Shown piece by piece: positions 13,401 through 26,304 of a DNA stretch of 64,000 nt. Source of the DNA: Aplectana chamaeleonis (taxonomy: Eukaryota; Nematoda; Chromadorea; Rhabditida; Cosmocercidae). Both the position numbers and the translations under genes were made by a program. Below the pieces are notes generated by a model, which had not been told where the DNA came from, made no database searches, and saw only the letters and a program-made list of their open reading frames with translations. Where the stretch lies: the NCBI GenBank assembly GCA_029168955.1, contig JAPDOI010000416.1, forward strand, positions 340,001 to 404,000. Direction: 5' to 3'. Each line of letters opens with the position of its first letter. Position 1 is the stretch's first letter.

Positions 13401-16181
13401 CCATAGAAACTGTCGGGGACCCATGTAAGAGTGCACCGGATGGCATAGAAAGTGTGCGGGAGCCATGTTAGAGTGCGCCGAACGCCAGAGAAAGGGTACG
13501 GGACCCATGTAAGAGTGCGCCGGACGCCATAGAAAGTGTGCGGGAACCCATTTAGAGTGCGCCGAACGCCATAGAAAGTGTGCGGGACCCATGTTAGAGT
13601 GCGCCGGACGCCATAGAAAGTGTACGGAACCCATTTAGGAGTGCGCCGAACGCCATAGAAAGTGTGCGGGACCCATGTTAGAGTGCGCCGGACGCCATAG
13701 AAAGTGTACGGAACCCATTTAGAGTGCGCCGAACGCCATAGAAAGTGTGCGGGACCCATGTAAGAGTGCGCTGGCCGCCATAGAAAGTGTGCGGGACCCA
13801 TTTAAGAGTGCGCCGAACGCCATAGAAACTGTACGGGACCCATGTAAGAGTGCGCCGGACGCCATAGAAAGTGTGGGGAACCCATTTAGAAGTGCACCGG
13901 ACGCTATATAAAGTGTACGGGACCCATGCTAGAGTGCGCCGGACGCCATAGAAAGTGTACGGAACCCATTCAGGAGCGCGCCGGACGCCATAGAAAGTGT
14001 GCGGGACCTATGTAAGAGTGCGCCGGACGCCATAGGAAGTGTGCGGGAGCCACGTTAGAGTGCGCCGGACGCCATAGAAAGTGTGCGGGACCCATGCTAG
14101 AGTGCGCCGGACGCCATAGAAAGTGTACGGGACCCATGTAGGAGTGCGCCGGACGCCATAGAAAGTATGCGGGACCCATGTACGAGTGCACCGAACGCCA
14201 TAGAACGTGTGCGGGACCTATGTTAGAGTGCGCCGGACGCCATAGAAAGTGTACGGAACCCATTTAGCGCGCCGAACGCCATAGAAAGTGTGCGGGACCC
14301 ATGTAAGAGAGCGCCGAACGCCATAGAAAGTGTACGGGACCCATTTAGGAGTGCGCCGAACGCCATAGAAAGTGTGCGGGACCCATGTAAGAGTGCGCCG
14401 GACGCCATAGAAAGTGTACGGAACCCATTTAGAGTGCGCCGAACGCCATAGAAAGTGTGCGGGACCCATGTTAGAGTGCGCCGGACGCCATAGAAAGTGT
14501 ACGGAACCCATGTTAGAGTGCGCCGGACGCCATAGAAAGTGTGCGGGACCCATGTTAGAGTGCGCCGGACGCCATAGAAAGTGTACGGGACCCATGTAAG
14601 AGTGCGCCGGACGCCATAGAAAGTGTGCGGGACCCATGTTAGAGTGCGCCGGACGCCATAGAAAGTGTACGGAACCCATTTAGGAGTGCGCCGAACGCCA
14701 TAGAAAGTGTGCGGGACCCATGTTAGAGTGCGCCGGACGCCATAGAAAGTGTACGGGACCCATGTTAGAGTGCGCCGGACGCCATAGAAAGTGTGCGGGA
14801 CCCATGTTAGGAGTGCGCCGGACGCCATAGAAAGTGTACGGAACCCTTTCAGGAGTGCGCCGGATGCCATAGAAAGTGTGCGGGACCCATGTTAGAGTGC
14901 GCCGGACGCCGTAGGAAGTGTACTGAACCCATTTGGGAGTGCGCCGAACGCCATAGAAAGTGTACGGGACCCATGTTAGAGTGCGCCGGACGCCATAGAA
15001 AGTGTACGGGACCCATTTAGAGTGCGCCGAACGCCATAGAAAGTGTGCGGGACCCATGTTAGAGTGCGCCGGACGCCATAGAAAGTGTACGGAACCCATT
15101 TAGAGTGCGCCGGACGCCATAGAAAGTGTGCGGGACCCATGTTAGAGTGCGCCGGACGCCATAGAAAGTGTACGGAACCCATGTTAGAGTGCGCCGGACG
15201 CCATAGAAAGTGTACGGAACCCATTTAGAGTGCGCCGGACGCCATAGAAAGTGTGCGGGACCCATGTTAGAGTGCGCCGGACGCCATAGAAAGTGTACGG
15301 GACCCATGTTAGAGTGTGCCGGACGCCATAGAAAGTGTACGGTACCCATTTAGAGTGCGCCGAACGCCATAGAAAGTGTTCGGGACCCATGTAAGAGCGC
15401 GCCGGACGCCATAGAAAGTGTGTGGGACCCATGTTAGAGTGTGCCGGACGCTGTAGAAAGTGTACTGAACCCATTTAGGAGTGCGCCGAACGCCATAGAA
15501 AGTGTACGGGACCCTTTTAGGAGTGCGCCGAACGCCATAGAAAGTGTGCGGGACCCATGTTAGAGTGTGCCGGACGCCATAGAAAGTGTGCGGGACCCAT
15601 GTTAAAGTGCGCCGGCCGCCGTAGGAAGTGTGCGGTACCCAGTTAGGAGTGTGCCGGACGCCATAGAAAGTGTGCGGGACCCATGTTAGAGTGCCCCGAA
15701 CGCCATAGAAAGTGTACGGGACCCTTTTAGGAGTGCGCCGAACGCCATAGAAAGTGTGCGGGACCCATGTTAGAGTGCGCCGAACTTCGTAGGAGGTGTA
15801 CGAAACCCATTTAGGAGTGCGCCGAACGCCATAGAAGGTGTGGGACCCATGTTAGAGTGCGCCGGACGCCATAGAAAGTGTACGGAACCCATTTAGAGTG
15901 CGCCGAACGCCATAGAAAGTGTGCGGGACCCATGTTAGAGTGCGCCGGACGCCATAGAAAGTGTACGGAACCCATTCAAGAGTGCGCCGGACGCCATAGA
16001 AAGTGTGCGGGACCCATGTTAGAGTGTGCCGGACGCCATAGAAAGTGTATGGGACCTATGTAGGAGTGCGACGGACGCCATAGAAAGTGTTCGGGACCCA
16101 TGTAAGAGTGCGCCGGACGCCGGACACAGTGTGTTGGACCCATGTACGCGTGTGCCGGACGCCATAGAAAGTGTACGGAAC

Positions 16182-16437
16182 CCATTTAAGAGTGCGCCGA
16201 ACGCCATAGAAACTGTACGGGACCCATGTAAGAGTGCGTCGGACGCCATAGAAAGTGTGGGGAACCCATTTAGAAGTGCACCGGACGCTATATAAAGTGT
16301 ACGCAACCCATTTAAGAGTGCGCCGAACGCCATAGAAACTGTACGGGACCCATGTAAGAGTGCGCCGGACGCCATAGAAAGTGTGGGGAACCCATTTAGA
16401 AGTGCACCGGACGCTATATAAAGTGTACGCAACCCAT
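16182..16437. repeat. Local 3-monomer (about 126 bp) duplication in satellite A
   Basis: A run of three variant monomers is present twice in succession with only small differences. The diagnostic variants are GAAACTGTACGGG, GTGTGGGGAACCC and the rare GACGCTATATAAAG. It is a young, short higher-order expansion within the array. Confidence 0.7.
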
Positions 16438-19400
16438 TTAAGAGTGCGCCAAACGCCATAGAAAGTGTGCGGGATCCATGTTAGAGTGCGCCGAACGCCA
16501 TAGAAAGTGTACGGAAGCCATTCAGGAGCGCGCCGAATGCCATAGAAACTGTACGGGACCCATGTAAGAGTGCGCTGGACGCCATAGAAAGTGTGCGCGA
16601 CCCGGTTAGAAGTGCGCCGGACGCCATAGAAAGTGTGCGGGACCCATGTTAGAGTGTGCCGGACGCCATAGAAAGTGTACGGAACCCATTTAGAGTGCGC
16701 CGAACGCCATAGAAAGTGTGCGGGACCCATGTAAAAGTTCGCCGGACGCCATAGAAAGTGTACGGGACCCATGTTAGGGTGCGCCGGATGCCATAGAAAG
16801 TGTGCGGGACCCATGTTAGAGTGCGCCGAACGCCATAGAAACTGTAGGGGACCAATGTAAGAGTGCGCCGAACGCCATAGAGACTGTACGGGACCAATGT
16901 AAGACAGCGCCGGACGCGATAGAGAGTGTACGGGACCCATGTAGGAGTGCGTCGGATGCCATAGAAAGTGTACGGGACCCATGTTAGAGTGTGCCGGACG
17001 CCATAGAAAGTGTACGGAACCTATTTAGGAGTGCGCCGAACGCCATAGAAAGTGTACGGGACCAATGTAAGAGTACGCCTGACGCCATAGAAAGTGTACG
17101 AAACCCATTTAGGAGTGCGCCGGACGCCGAAGAAAGTGTGCGGGACCCATTTAGGAGTGCGCCGGACGCCATAGAAATTGTATGGAACCCATTCAGAAGT
17201 GCGCCGGATGCCATAGAAAGTGCGGGACCCATGTTAGAGTACGCCGGACGCCATGGAAAGTGTACGGAACCCATTTAGGAGTGCGCCGAACGCCATAGAA
17301 AGTGTGCAGGACCCATGTAAGAGTGCGCCGGACGCCATAGAAAGTGTACGGGACCCATGTTAGAGTGTGCCGGACGCCATAGAAAGTGTACGGTACCCAT
17401 ATAGGAGTGCGCCGAACGCCATAGAATGTGTACGGAACCAATGTAAGAGTGCGCCGGACGCCATCGAAAGTGTGCGGGACCCATGTTAGAGTGTGCCGGA
17501 CGCCATAGAAAGTGTACGGATCCCATTTAGGAGTGCGCCGAACGCCATAGAAAGTGTACGGGACCAATGTAAGAGTGCGCCGGACGCCATAGAAAGTGTG
17601 CGGGACCCAGGTGAGAGTGCGCCGGACGCCATAGAAAGTGTACGGAACCCATTTAGGAGTGCGCCGAACGCCATAGAAAGTGTGCGGGACCCATGTTAGA
17701 GTGCGCCGGGCGCCATAGAAAGTGTACGGGACCAATGTAAGAGTGCGCCGGACGCCATAGAAAGTGTGTGGGACCCATGTTAGAGTACGCCGGACGCCAT
17801 AGAAAGTGTACGGGACCCATGTTAGAGTGTGCCGGACGCGGTAGAAAGTGTACGGAACCCATTCAAGAGTGCGCCGGACGCCGAAGAAAGTGCGCGGGAC
17901 CCATGTAAGAGCGCGCCGGATGCCATAGAAAGTGTGCGGGACCCATGTTAGAGTGTGCCGGACGCCATAGAAAGTGTACGGTACCCATTTAGGAGTGCGC
18001 CGAACGCCATAGAAAGTGTGCGGGACCCATGTAAGAGCGCGCCGGACGCCATAGAAAGTGTGTGGGACCCATGTTAGAGTGTGCCGGACGCCATAGAAAG
18101 TGTGCGGAACCCATGTAAGAGTGCGCAGAACGCCATAGAGTGTGCGGGACCCATGTAAGAGTGCGCCGGACGCCATCGAAAGTGTACGGGACCCATTTAG
18201 GAGTGCGCCGAACGCCACAGAAAGTGTGCGGGACCCATGTAAGAGTGCGCCGGACGCCATAGAAAGTGTGCGGAACCCATTTAGAGTGCGCCGAACGCCA
18301 TAGAAAGTGAGCAGGACCCATGTAAGAGTGCGCCGGACGCCATAGAAAGTGTAAGGAACCCATTCAGGAGTGCGCCGGACGCCATAGAAAGTGTACGGGA
18401 CCCATGTTAGAGTGTGCCGGACGCCGTAGAAAGTGTACGGAACCCATGTTAGAGTGCGCCAGACGCCATAGAAAGTGTACGGAACCCATTCAAGAGTGCG
18501 CCGGACGCCATAGAAAGTGTGCGGGACCCATGTTAGAGTGCGCCGGACGCCATAGAAAGTGTGCGGGACCCATGTTAATGTGCGCCGGACGCCATAGAAA
18601 AAATGCGGGACCCACGTTAGAGTGCGCCGAACGCCATAAAAAGTGTGCAGGACCCATGTTAGAGGGCACCGGACGCCATATAAAGTGTACGGAACCCATT
18701 TAGGAGTGCGCCGAACGCCATAGAAAGTGTGCGGGACCCATGCTAGAGTGCGCCGGACGCCATAGAAAGTGTGTGGGACCCATGTTAGAGTGTGCCGGAC
18801 GCCATAGAAAGTGTACGGAACCCATTTAGAGTGCGCCGAACGCCATAGAAAGTGTGCGGAACCCATGTTAGAGTTCGCCGGGCGCCATAGAAAGCGTGCG
18901 GGACCCATGTTAAAGTGCGCCTGACGCCATAGAAAGTGTACGCAACCCATTTAGGAGTGCGCCGAACGCCATAGAAAGTGCGCGGAATCCATTTAGCAGT
19001 GCGCCGGACGCCATAGAAAGTGTGCGGGACCCATGTTAGTGTGCGCCGGACGCCACAGAAAGTGTGCGACACCCATGCTAGAGTGCGCCGGACGCCTTAG
19101 AAAGTGTACGGAACCCGTGTTAGAGTGCGCCGAACGCCATAGAAAGGGTGCGGGACTCATGTTAGAGTGCGCCGGACGCCATAGAAAGTGTACGGAACCC
19201 ATTCAGAGTGCGCCGGACGCCATAGAAAGTGTACGGGACCCATGTAAGAGTGCGCCGGACGCCATAGAAAGTGTACGGGACCCATGTTAGAGTGTGCCGG
19301 ACGCCATAGAAAGTGTACGGTACCCATATAGGAGTGCGCCGAACGCCATAGAAAGTGTGCGGGCCCATGTAAGAGCGCGCCGGACGCTATAGAAAGTGTG

Positions 19401-22400
19401 TGGGACCCATGTTAGAGTGTGCCGGACGCTGTAGAAAGTGTACTGAACCCATGTAAGATTGCGCCGAACGCCATAGAAAGTGTACGGGACTAATGTAAGA
19501 GTGCGCCGGACGCAATAGAAAGTGTGCGGGACCCATGTTAGAGTACGCCGGACGCCATAGAAAGTGTACGGAACCCATTTAAGAGTGCGCCGAACGCCAT
19601 AGAATGTGTGCGGACCCATGTTAGACTGTGCCGGACGCTGTAGAAAGTGTACTGAACCCATTTAGGAGTGCGCCGAACGCCATAGAAAGTGCGCGGGACC
19701 CATGCTAGAGTACGCCGGACGCCATAGAAAGTGTACGGAACCCATTTAGGAGTGTGCCGGACGCTGTAGAAAGTGTGCGGGACCCTTGTTAGGGTGTGCC
19801 GGACGCCATAGAAAGTGTACGGTACCCATTTAGGAGTGCGCCGAACGCCATAGAAAGTGTGCGGGACCCATGTAAGAGCGCGCCGGACGCCATAGAAAGT
19901 GTACGGGACCCATGTTAGAGTGCGCCGGACGCCATCGAAAGTGTGCGGGACCCATGTTAGAGTACGCCGGACGCCATAGAAAGTGTACGGAACCCATCTA
20001 GGAGTGCGCCGAACGCCATAGAAAGTGCGGGACCCATGTTAGAGTGCGCCGGACGCCATAGAAAGTGTTCGGGACCCATTTAGAGTGCGCCGAACGCCAT
20101 AGAAAGTGTGCGGGACCCATGTTAGAGTGCGCCGGACGCCATAGAAAGTGTACGGAACCCATTTAGAGTGCGCCGAACGCCATAGAAAGTGTGCGGGACC
20201 CATGTTAGAGTGCGCCGGACGCCATAGAAAGTGTACGGTACCCATTTAGAGTGCGCCGGACGCCATAGAAAGTGTACGGGACCCATGTAGGAGTGCGCCG
20301 GACGCCATAGAAAGTGTGCGGGACACATGCTAGAGTGTGCCGTACGCCATAGAAAGTGTGCGGGATCCATGTTAGAGTGCGCCGAACGCCATAGAAAGTG
20401 TACGGAAGCCATTCAGGAGCGCGCCGGACGCCATAGAAAGCGTGCGGGACCCATGTAAGAGTGCGCCGGACGCCATAGAAAGGGTACGCAACCCATTTAA
20501 GAGAGCGCCGAACGCCATAGAATCTGTACGGGACCCATGTTAGAGTGCGCCGAACGCCATAGAAAGTGTACGGAAGCCATTCAGGAGCGCGCCGGACGCC
20601 ATAGAAAGCGTGCGGGACCCATGTAAGAGTGCGCCGTATGCCATAGAAAGTGTACGGAAGCCATTCAGGAGCGCGCCGAACGCCATAGAAACTGTACGGG
20701 ACCCATGTAAGAGTGCGCCGTATGCCATAGAAAGTGTGGGGAACCCATTTAGAAGTGCGCCGAACGCCATAGAAAGTGTGCGGGACCCATGTTAGAGTGC
20801 GCCGGACGCCATAGGAAGTGTACGGAACCCATTTAGAAGTGCGCCGAACGCCATAGAAAGTGTGCGGGACCCATGTTAGAGTGCGCCGGACGCCATAGAA
20901 AGTGTACGGAACCCATTTAGGAGTGCGCCGAACGCCATAGAAAGTGTGCGGGACCCATGTTAGAGTGCGCCGGACGCCATAGAAAGTGTACGGAACCCAT
21001 TTAGAGTGCGCCGAACGCCATAGAAAGTGTGCGGGACCCATGTTAGAGTGCGCCGGACGCCATAGAAAGTGTACGGGACCCATTTTAGAGTGCGCCGGAC
21101 GCCATAGAAAGTGTGCGGGACCCATGTTAGAGTACGCCGGACGCCATAGAAAGTGTACGGAACCCATTTAGGAGTGCGCCGAACGCCATAGAAAGTGTGC
21201 GGGACCCATGTTAGAGTGCGCCGGACGCCATAGAAAGTGTACGGAACCCATTTAGGAGTGCGCCGAACGCCATAGAAAGTGTGCGGGACCCATGTTAGAG
21301 TGCGCCGGACGCCATAAAAAGTGTACGGAACCCATTCAGGAGTGCGCCGGACGCCATCGAAAGTGTGCGGGACCCATGTATGAGTGCGCCGGACGCCAGA
21401 GAAAGTGTACGGAACCCATTCAGGAGTGCGCCGAACGACATAGAAAATGTGCGGGACCCATGCAAGAGTGCGCCGAACGCCATAGAAAGTGTACGGAACC
21501 CATTCAGGAGTGCGCCGAACGCCATAGAAAGTGTGCGGGACCCATGTCAGAGTGCGCCGGACGCAGTAGGAAGTGTACGAAACCCATTTAGAAGTGCGCC
21601 GAACGCCATAGAAAGTGTGCGGGACCCAGGTGAGAGTACGCCGGACACCATAGAATGGGAACGGAACCCATTTAGGAGTTTGCCGAACGTCATAGAAAGT
21701 GTGCGGGGCCCATGTAATAGCGCGCCGGACGCCATAGAAAGTTTGCGGGACCCATTTAGGAGTGCGCCGAACGCCATAGAATGTGTACGGTACCCATTTA
21801 GGAGTGCGCCGAACGCCATAGAAAGTGTGCGGGCCCATGTAAGAGCGCGCCGGACGCTATAGAAAGTGTGTGGGACCCATGTTAGAGTGTGCCGGACGCT
21901 GTAGAAAGTGTACTGAACCCATTTAGGAGTGCGCCGAACGCCATAGAAAGTGTACGGGACCAATGTAAGAGTGCGCCGGACGCCATAGAAATTGTGCGGG
22001 ACCCATTTAGGAGTGCGCCGAACGCCACAGGAAGTGTGCGGGACCCATGTAAGAGCGTGCCGGACGCCATAGAAAGTGTGCGGGATCCATGTAAGAGCGC
22101 GCCGAACGCCATAGAATGTGTGCGGGACCCATGTTAGAGTGCGCCAGACGCCATAGAAAGTCTACGGAACCCATTTAGGAGTGCGCCGAACGACATAGAA
22201 AATGTGCGGACCCATGTTAGAGTGCGCCGGACGCCATAGAAAGTGTACGGAACCCATTCAGGAGTGCACCGGACGCCATAGAAAGTGTACGGTACCCATT
22301 TAGGAGTGCGCCGAACGTCATAGAAAGTGTGCGGGGCCCATGTAAGAGCGCGCCGGACGCCATAGAAAGTGTGCGGGACCCATTTAGGAGTGCGTCGAAC

Positions 22401-23523
22401 GCCACAGAATGTGTGCGGGACCCATGTAAAGTGCACCGGACGCCATCGAAAGTGTGCGGGATCCATGTTAGAGTACGCCGGACGCCATAGAAAGTGTACG
22501 GGACCCAGGTGAGAGTACGCCGGACGCCATAGAAAGTGTACGGTACCCATTTAGGAGTGCGCCGAACGCCATAGAAAGTGTGCGGGGCCCATGTAAGAGC
22601 GCGCCGGACGCCATAGAAAGTGTACGGGACCCATGTTAGAGTGTGCCGGACGCCGTAGAAAGTGTACGGAACCCATTTAGGAGTGCGCCGAACGCCATAG
22701 AAAGTGTACGGGACCAATGTAAGAGTGCGCCGGACGCCATAGAAATTGTGCGGGACCCATTTAGGAGTGCGCCGAACGCCATAGGAAGTGTGCGGGACCC
22801 ATGTAGGAGTGCGCCGGACGCCATCGAAAGTGTGCGGGACCCATGTTAGAGTACACCGGATGCCATAGAAAGTCTACGGAACCCATTTAGGAGTGCGCCG
22901 AACGCCATAGAATGTGTGCGGTACTCATGTCAGAGTGCGCCGAACGCCATAGAAAGTGTACGGAACCCATTTAGGAGTGCGCCGAACGCCATAGAAAGTG
23001 TGCGGGACCCATGTAAGAGCGCGCCGGACGCCATAGAAAGTATGCGGTACCCACGTTAGAGAGCGCCGGGTGGCATAGAAAGTGTGCGGGACCCATTTAA
23101 GAGTGCGCCAAACGCCATAGAGTGTGCGGGACCCATGTAAGAGTGCCCTGAACGCCATAAAAAGTGTACGGGACCCATGTAGGTGTGCGCCTGTAGAAAG
23201 TGTGCGCGACCTCAGGGGGGGGGGTGCTCTGGACGCCGTAGAAAGTGTGCGGTACTACGTAGCAATGCGCAGGACGCCGCAGAAAGAAGAATGTCTTTGA
23301 AACGAGCTCGAGAACGCTAATCTACAGGATTTGCCGCACTTCGGATTGATTTTGTGTGCGTGCACAACTGAAGCATATTTATTGCTTTTTTCGCTATAAA
23401 TTACCGCTGTCCGCCTTTCCATGTGTCCACATGAGTGGCAGGCAACCTTTATGTATACAACAAAATATATTGGGGAAAAATAATTTCTGATCGGATTCTA
23501 TATATGCCAAGACAACTTGATAA

Positions 23524-23606
23524 TTTCCGCCGGAGGCGGAAATTTGGGGGTCTGGGGGCGAAGCCCCCAGCCAGCCGTCAGGCGGGCGGAGCCCGCAGGA
23601 CGGCTG
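23524..23606. repeat. Cluster of three consecutive hairpins
   Basis: Three perfect or near-perfect stem-loops follow each other within 83 bp: TTTCCGCC/GGCGGAAA (23,524-23,542), CTGGGGGC-GAA-GCCCCCAG (23,552-23,570), and a nested pair CAGCCGTC/GACGGCTG around GCGGGC/GCCCGC (23,572-23,606). They are GC-rich in an AT-rich setting and abut the 3' side of a LINE fragment. No function is recognised. They could be part of an inserted mobile palindrome. Confidence 0.75.
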
Positions 23607-24145
23607 GTATGTCATACTTAGCACTTCCTTCGTGCTGCCCCAGGTGGTTCCAGCCAGTGCGCGAAGAATGTTGTTGCGCGAGTTGGCTGAAGCAGCACGT
23701 ATACGCGCATTCTCATGAAATCGTAGCGAGGGATCCAGGAAGACTCCCAGTAGTCGAGGATGCTTAGACAGTGGCAGCTCGTGGCCATCCCAGATGACCT
23801 TGGGATGAAGCCGATGTTCAATAGTAGCCGTTGTACATAGTGTGACACTTGACTTGGAGGCAGAAACAGTCAGCAACTTTGATTTGAGATACACAGCCAA
23901 CGTCTGTAAGTAGTTGTTCATGGTGGCAGTGGCTCGGTCAATAACTGAGTCCGTGCAAACGATAGTGATGTCATCAGCGTACAGGCACAGATGAATACCA
24001 GTTGGTGGCTCAGGAATATCAGACAGAAATAGCGAAAACAGGCTAGGGGACAACACCCCGCCTTGCGGGACACCGGCTTTCAAAGGGACCGAAGACGATA
24101 GATGTCCGTCGAACTTGACCCGAATGGACCGGTTTTTGACAAAGC
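23604..24145 (-). pseudogene. LINE-C reverse transcriptase fragment
   Basis: The minus strand encodes about 170-180 residues of a non-LTR reverse transcriptase, from a degenerate finger/palm region (RVKFDGHL) through GVPQGGVLSP and the catalytic box LYADDIT to the thumb (LLGVFLDPSLRFHENA, RNNILRALAGTTWGSTKEV). The catalytic Asp pair (YADD) is intact. Homology begins near 24,145 and stops abruptly at 23,604, next to the hairpin cluster, so endonuclease, N terminus and C terminus are missing. It belongs to the same broad clade as LINE-A below but is clearly diverged from it. It is a dead fragment lying in or upstream of the kinase gene. Confidence 0.88.
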
Positions 24146-24351
24146 TATTATTACCCTACCCTTACTTTGCCGCGAAGCTTTGAAAAACGCTCATAACTTT
24201 TTTGAGGGTGGGTCTACGCAGCAGCGATGGGCATATTCGGGCTTTTCTTCCGAAAATGGTTCTAGAAAAATACAATTCATTTGGAATGGTCACTATGACT
24301 TTTGTGGTTCCCTTGTTAGCCCTATTTGGTGTCATAGTGTGTGCGAATCAG

Positions 24352-25455
24352 TCTAACAAGGGAAGTATACAAAGCGTAGGTCCGATCTGCCGAAATGACT
24401 TATATCGTTAGTATTTCTTGTGGCTCAATAGTAAAACTGTGCAGTATCCCGCCCCGAGCTACAGGTTCCAAGAAGTTACAAGCTTGGAAAGATAGTTTTT
24501 TGTGCTTTTTGTACTTTCCAAAAAGCGCATTAGTCTTCGGAAAATCCGGAAACGGACCTCATAAATGTGTTGTTCAGCTCCTAAAACTACCCCCCCCCTG
24601 AGCAAAGTTTGGGTGAAGGCAAATTTTCCATACTTTGTCCAGACTGATACCGTTTTGGACTTGTCAGATTTTCGGTTGGGCGTTTATTTAAGCCGATTAG
24701 AGGACTCTCGAAGCGTTTTAGAAAAAATGTTCCAGATTTCACTTGAAAATCCTCCAGGGTGGTTTTTTGGGGCGCTGATTACGGATCTGTGATTTATTAG
24801 TCGATTTTCCAAAGTCTTCGGCTAATTTCGTTGGAAGCTTTCCAACCGGGGAAAATTTCGAAGGAAAAACGCCACTTTCGAGATTTCCGGATTTCTACGA
24901 TAGATATGTCTCAAAATCATTTTCTGAGGGTTATTTGGAGTGCTAAACACGAATCTGGAGTCCGTTTATCGATTTTCAGCAGATTACGGTAGATTACGGT
25001 GGGTATACGGTAGTTTGGTCAAAATCTCAGATTTTACTCAAAATTTGTATACCGCCGTTATTCGGAGTGGAGAATACGAATTTAACGTCCGTTTGTCGAT
25101 TTTCAAAATACTAAGTAGGGTTTTGACCCCTAAATGACATGTTACCTACCGTAACCCACAGTAAACCTCAAAATGTCGACAAATGAACTTCAGATTCGTG
25201 TTCATCACCCTCGATTACCCTGACATACAACTTTTGAGCTAAATCCGAGAGATTTTTTTGAAACTCCAAAAAAAAATGCCTGAAGGTCCCCCTGCCTTTT
25301 CGCGAGGCTTAAAAAATGCTCATAACTTTTTTGAACCTGCAGCTCAGGGCGGGATACTGCGCATTTCTACTATTGAGCCAGAAGAGATACTAACGGTACT
25401 AGTCGTTTTGGCAGATCCGACCTACGCTTTGTATACTTCCTTTGTAAGTTCTTGA
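24352..25455. mobile_element. 1.1-kb element with about 110-bp imperfect inverted repeats
   Basis: The left arm (about 24,352-24,470, beginning near AAGTATACAAAGCGTAGGTC) is the reverse complement of the right arm (about 25,333-25,455, ending near GACCTACGCTTTGTATACTT). The interior has no coding potential. A separate 35-bp direct repeat containing GCTCATAACTTTTTTGA occurs at about 24,180 and 25,300. This suits a non-autonomous DNA element, but target duplications could not be identified and the exact ends are approximate. Confidence 0.6.
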
Positions 25456-26304
25456 TCCTGAAGTACTTTGGATTCGATACGGTGGGTTACAGTAGTTGAT
25501 TGGGGTTGCAGCAACGCACCGTCATCATAGTGAGAACGGATTTTGGGTTTGTTTTTAGCACCCCATATTAGATGAGTAGGTCAATGATGAGGATTAGTCG
25601 AAAAGTAAGTACAGCAGTAGTCAGGACGGAGCATTATTGTTCGCTGGCCACAGTACGAGAAATTTGTAACTACAGCGATCGATTGAAAATTTATGTAGCC
25701 GACTGGTTCATATCACTATCCAATGCACGACATTACCATATTAGGCCGGGGTCATATTTCCGATTACCGAGGTCCGTCACTGGCGGCGTCTAGCCTAGAA
25801 CTCCGCGCGCGATGGTCGAGTGCGGGCGTATGGCGCCGCGCGCGTCGAAAAAGGAGCAGCTGCTACGCTCGTCGCTGTTCGGTCACTGACGTGTCATACT
25901 TATAGTCGTCGCGTTCGCAGTTCAACGCCGTTTTGGAGCATCGTCGCTGTTTCTTGTACAGCGACACAGCTACGCGAGAGCTACATCATCTTCATGTTGG
26001 CGTGCATTTATAATAGGTGCGATTCCATTGCGAAAGAATCAAGATTTCAGCCTCAGGACTATGGCATACTGTTTAGCAGGACCTTCTGCTGCCCTCAGCG
26101 ACAGATTCGCGATTGATCGAGACTCAAATTCGATCAATAGCAAGCCTGTCGTTGACTCCAGCGACAGGCTCGGCGAAGCAATGTGCTATAGGCCTTGGAA
26201 AGACCTTGCATCCTAGTGGACTCGGTGACTGACAGGAAGCGGCTAAACGAATGGTTTAAAGGCAGCATACACGCTCGTAAACGTGGTTGGTATAACAATG
26301 TGAA

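Larger units (their letters stand above)
1..23289. repeat. Satellite A: 42-bp tandem array, truncated by left window edge
   Basis: About 550 head-to-tail monomers of 42 bp. Two alternating monomer types form an 84-bp dimer: one contains GTGCGCCGAACGCC and GTGCGGGACCC, the other GTGCGCCGGACGCC and GTACGGAACCC. Some junctions reading CATTTAGAGTGC have lost one base, giving 41-bp units that shift frame. Each monomer has several CpG sites, so the array is CpG-rich compared with the AT-rich flanks. Because 42 is divisible by 3, a stop-free frame in one monomer stays open across many. This yields spurious open frames of up to 585 codons with a 14-residue period on the minus strand (for example repeats of WVPHTFYGVRRT). 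No start context, splice site or unique sequence supports coding. The last 150 bp, from about 23,140, are degenerate, with a G-run near 23,215, as is usual at an array edge. Function unknown. Confidence 0.97.

Noticed and set aside
17193..18950. 585-codon minus-strand open frame and dozens of similar frames across 1-23,289
   Set aside because: They follow from the 42-bp period. Several frames and both strands are open at once, 41-bp units break them, and no non-repeat domain exists.
1..23289. CRISPR array
   Set aside because: Monomers are contiguous, with no unique spacers, and the context is eukaryotic.
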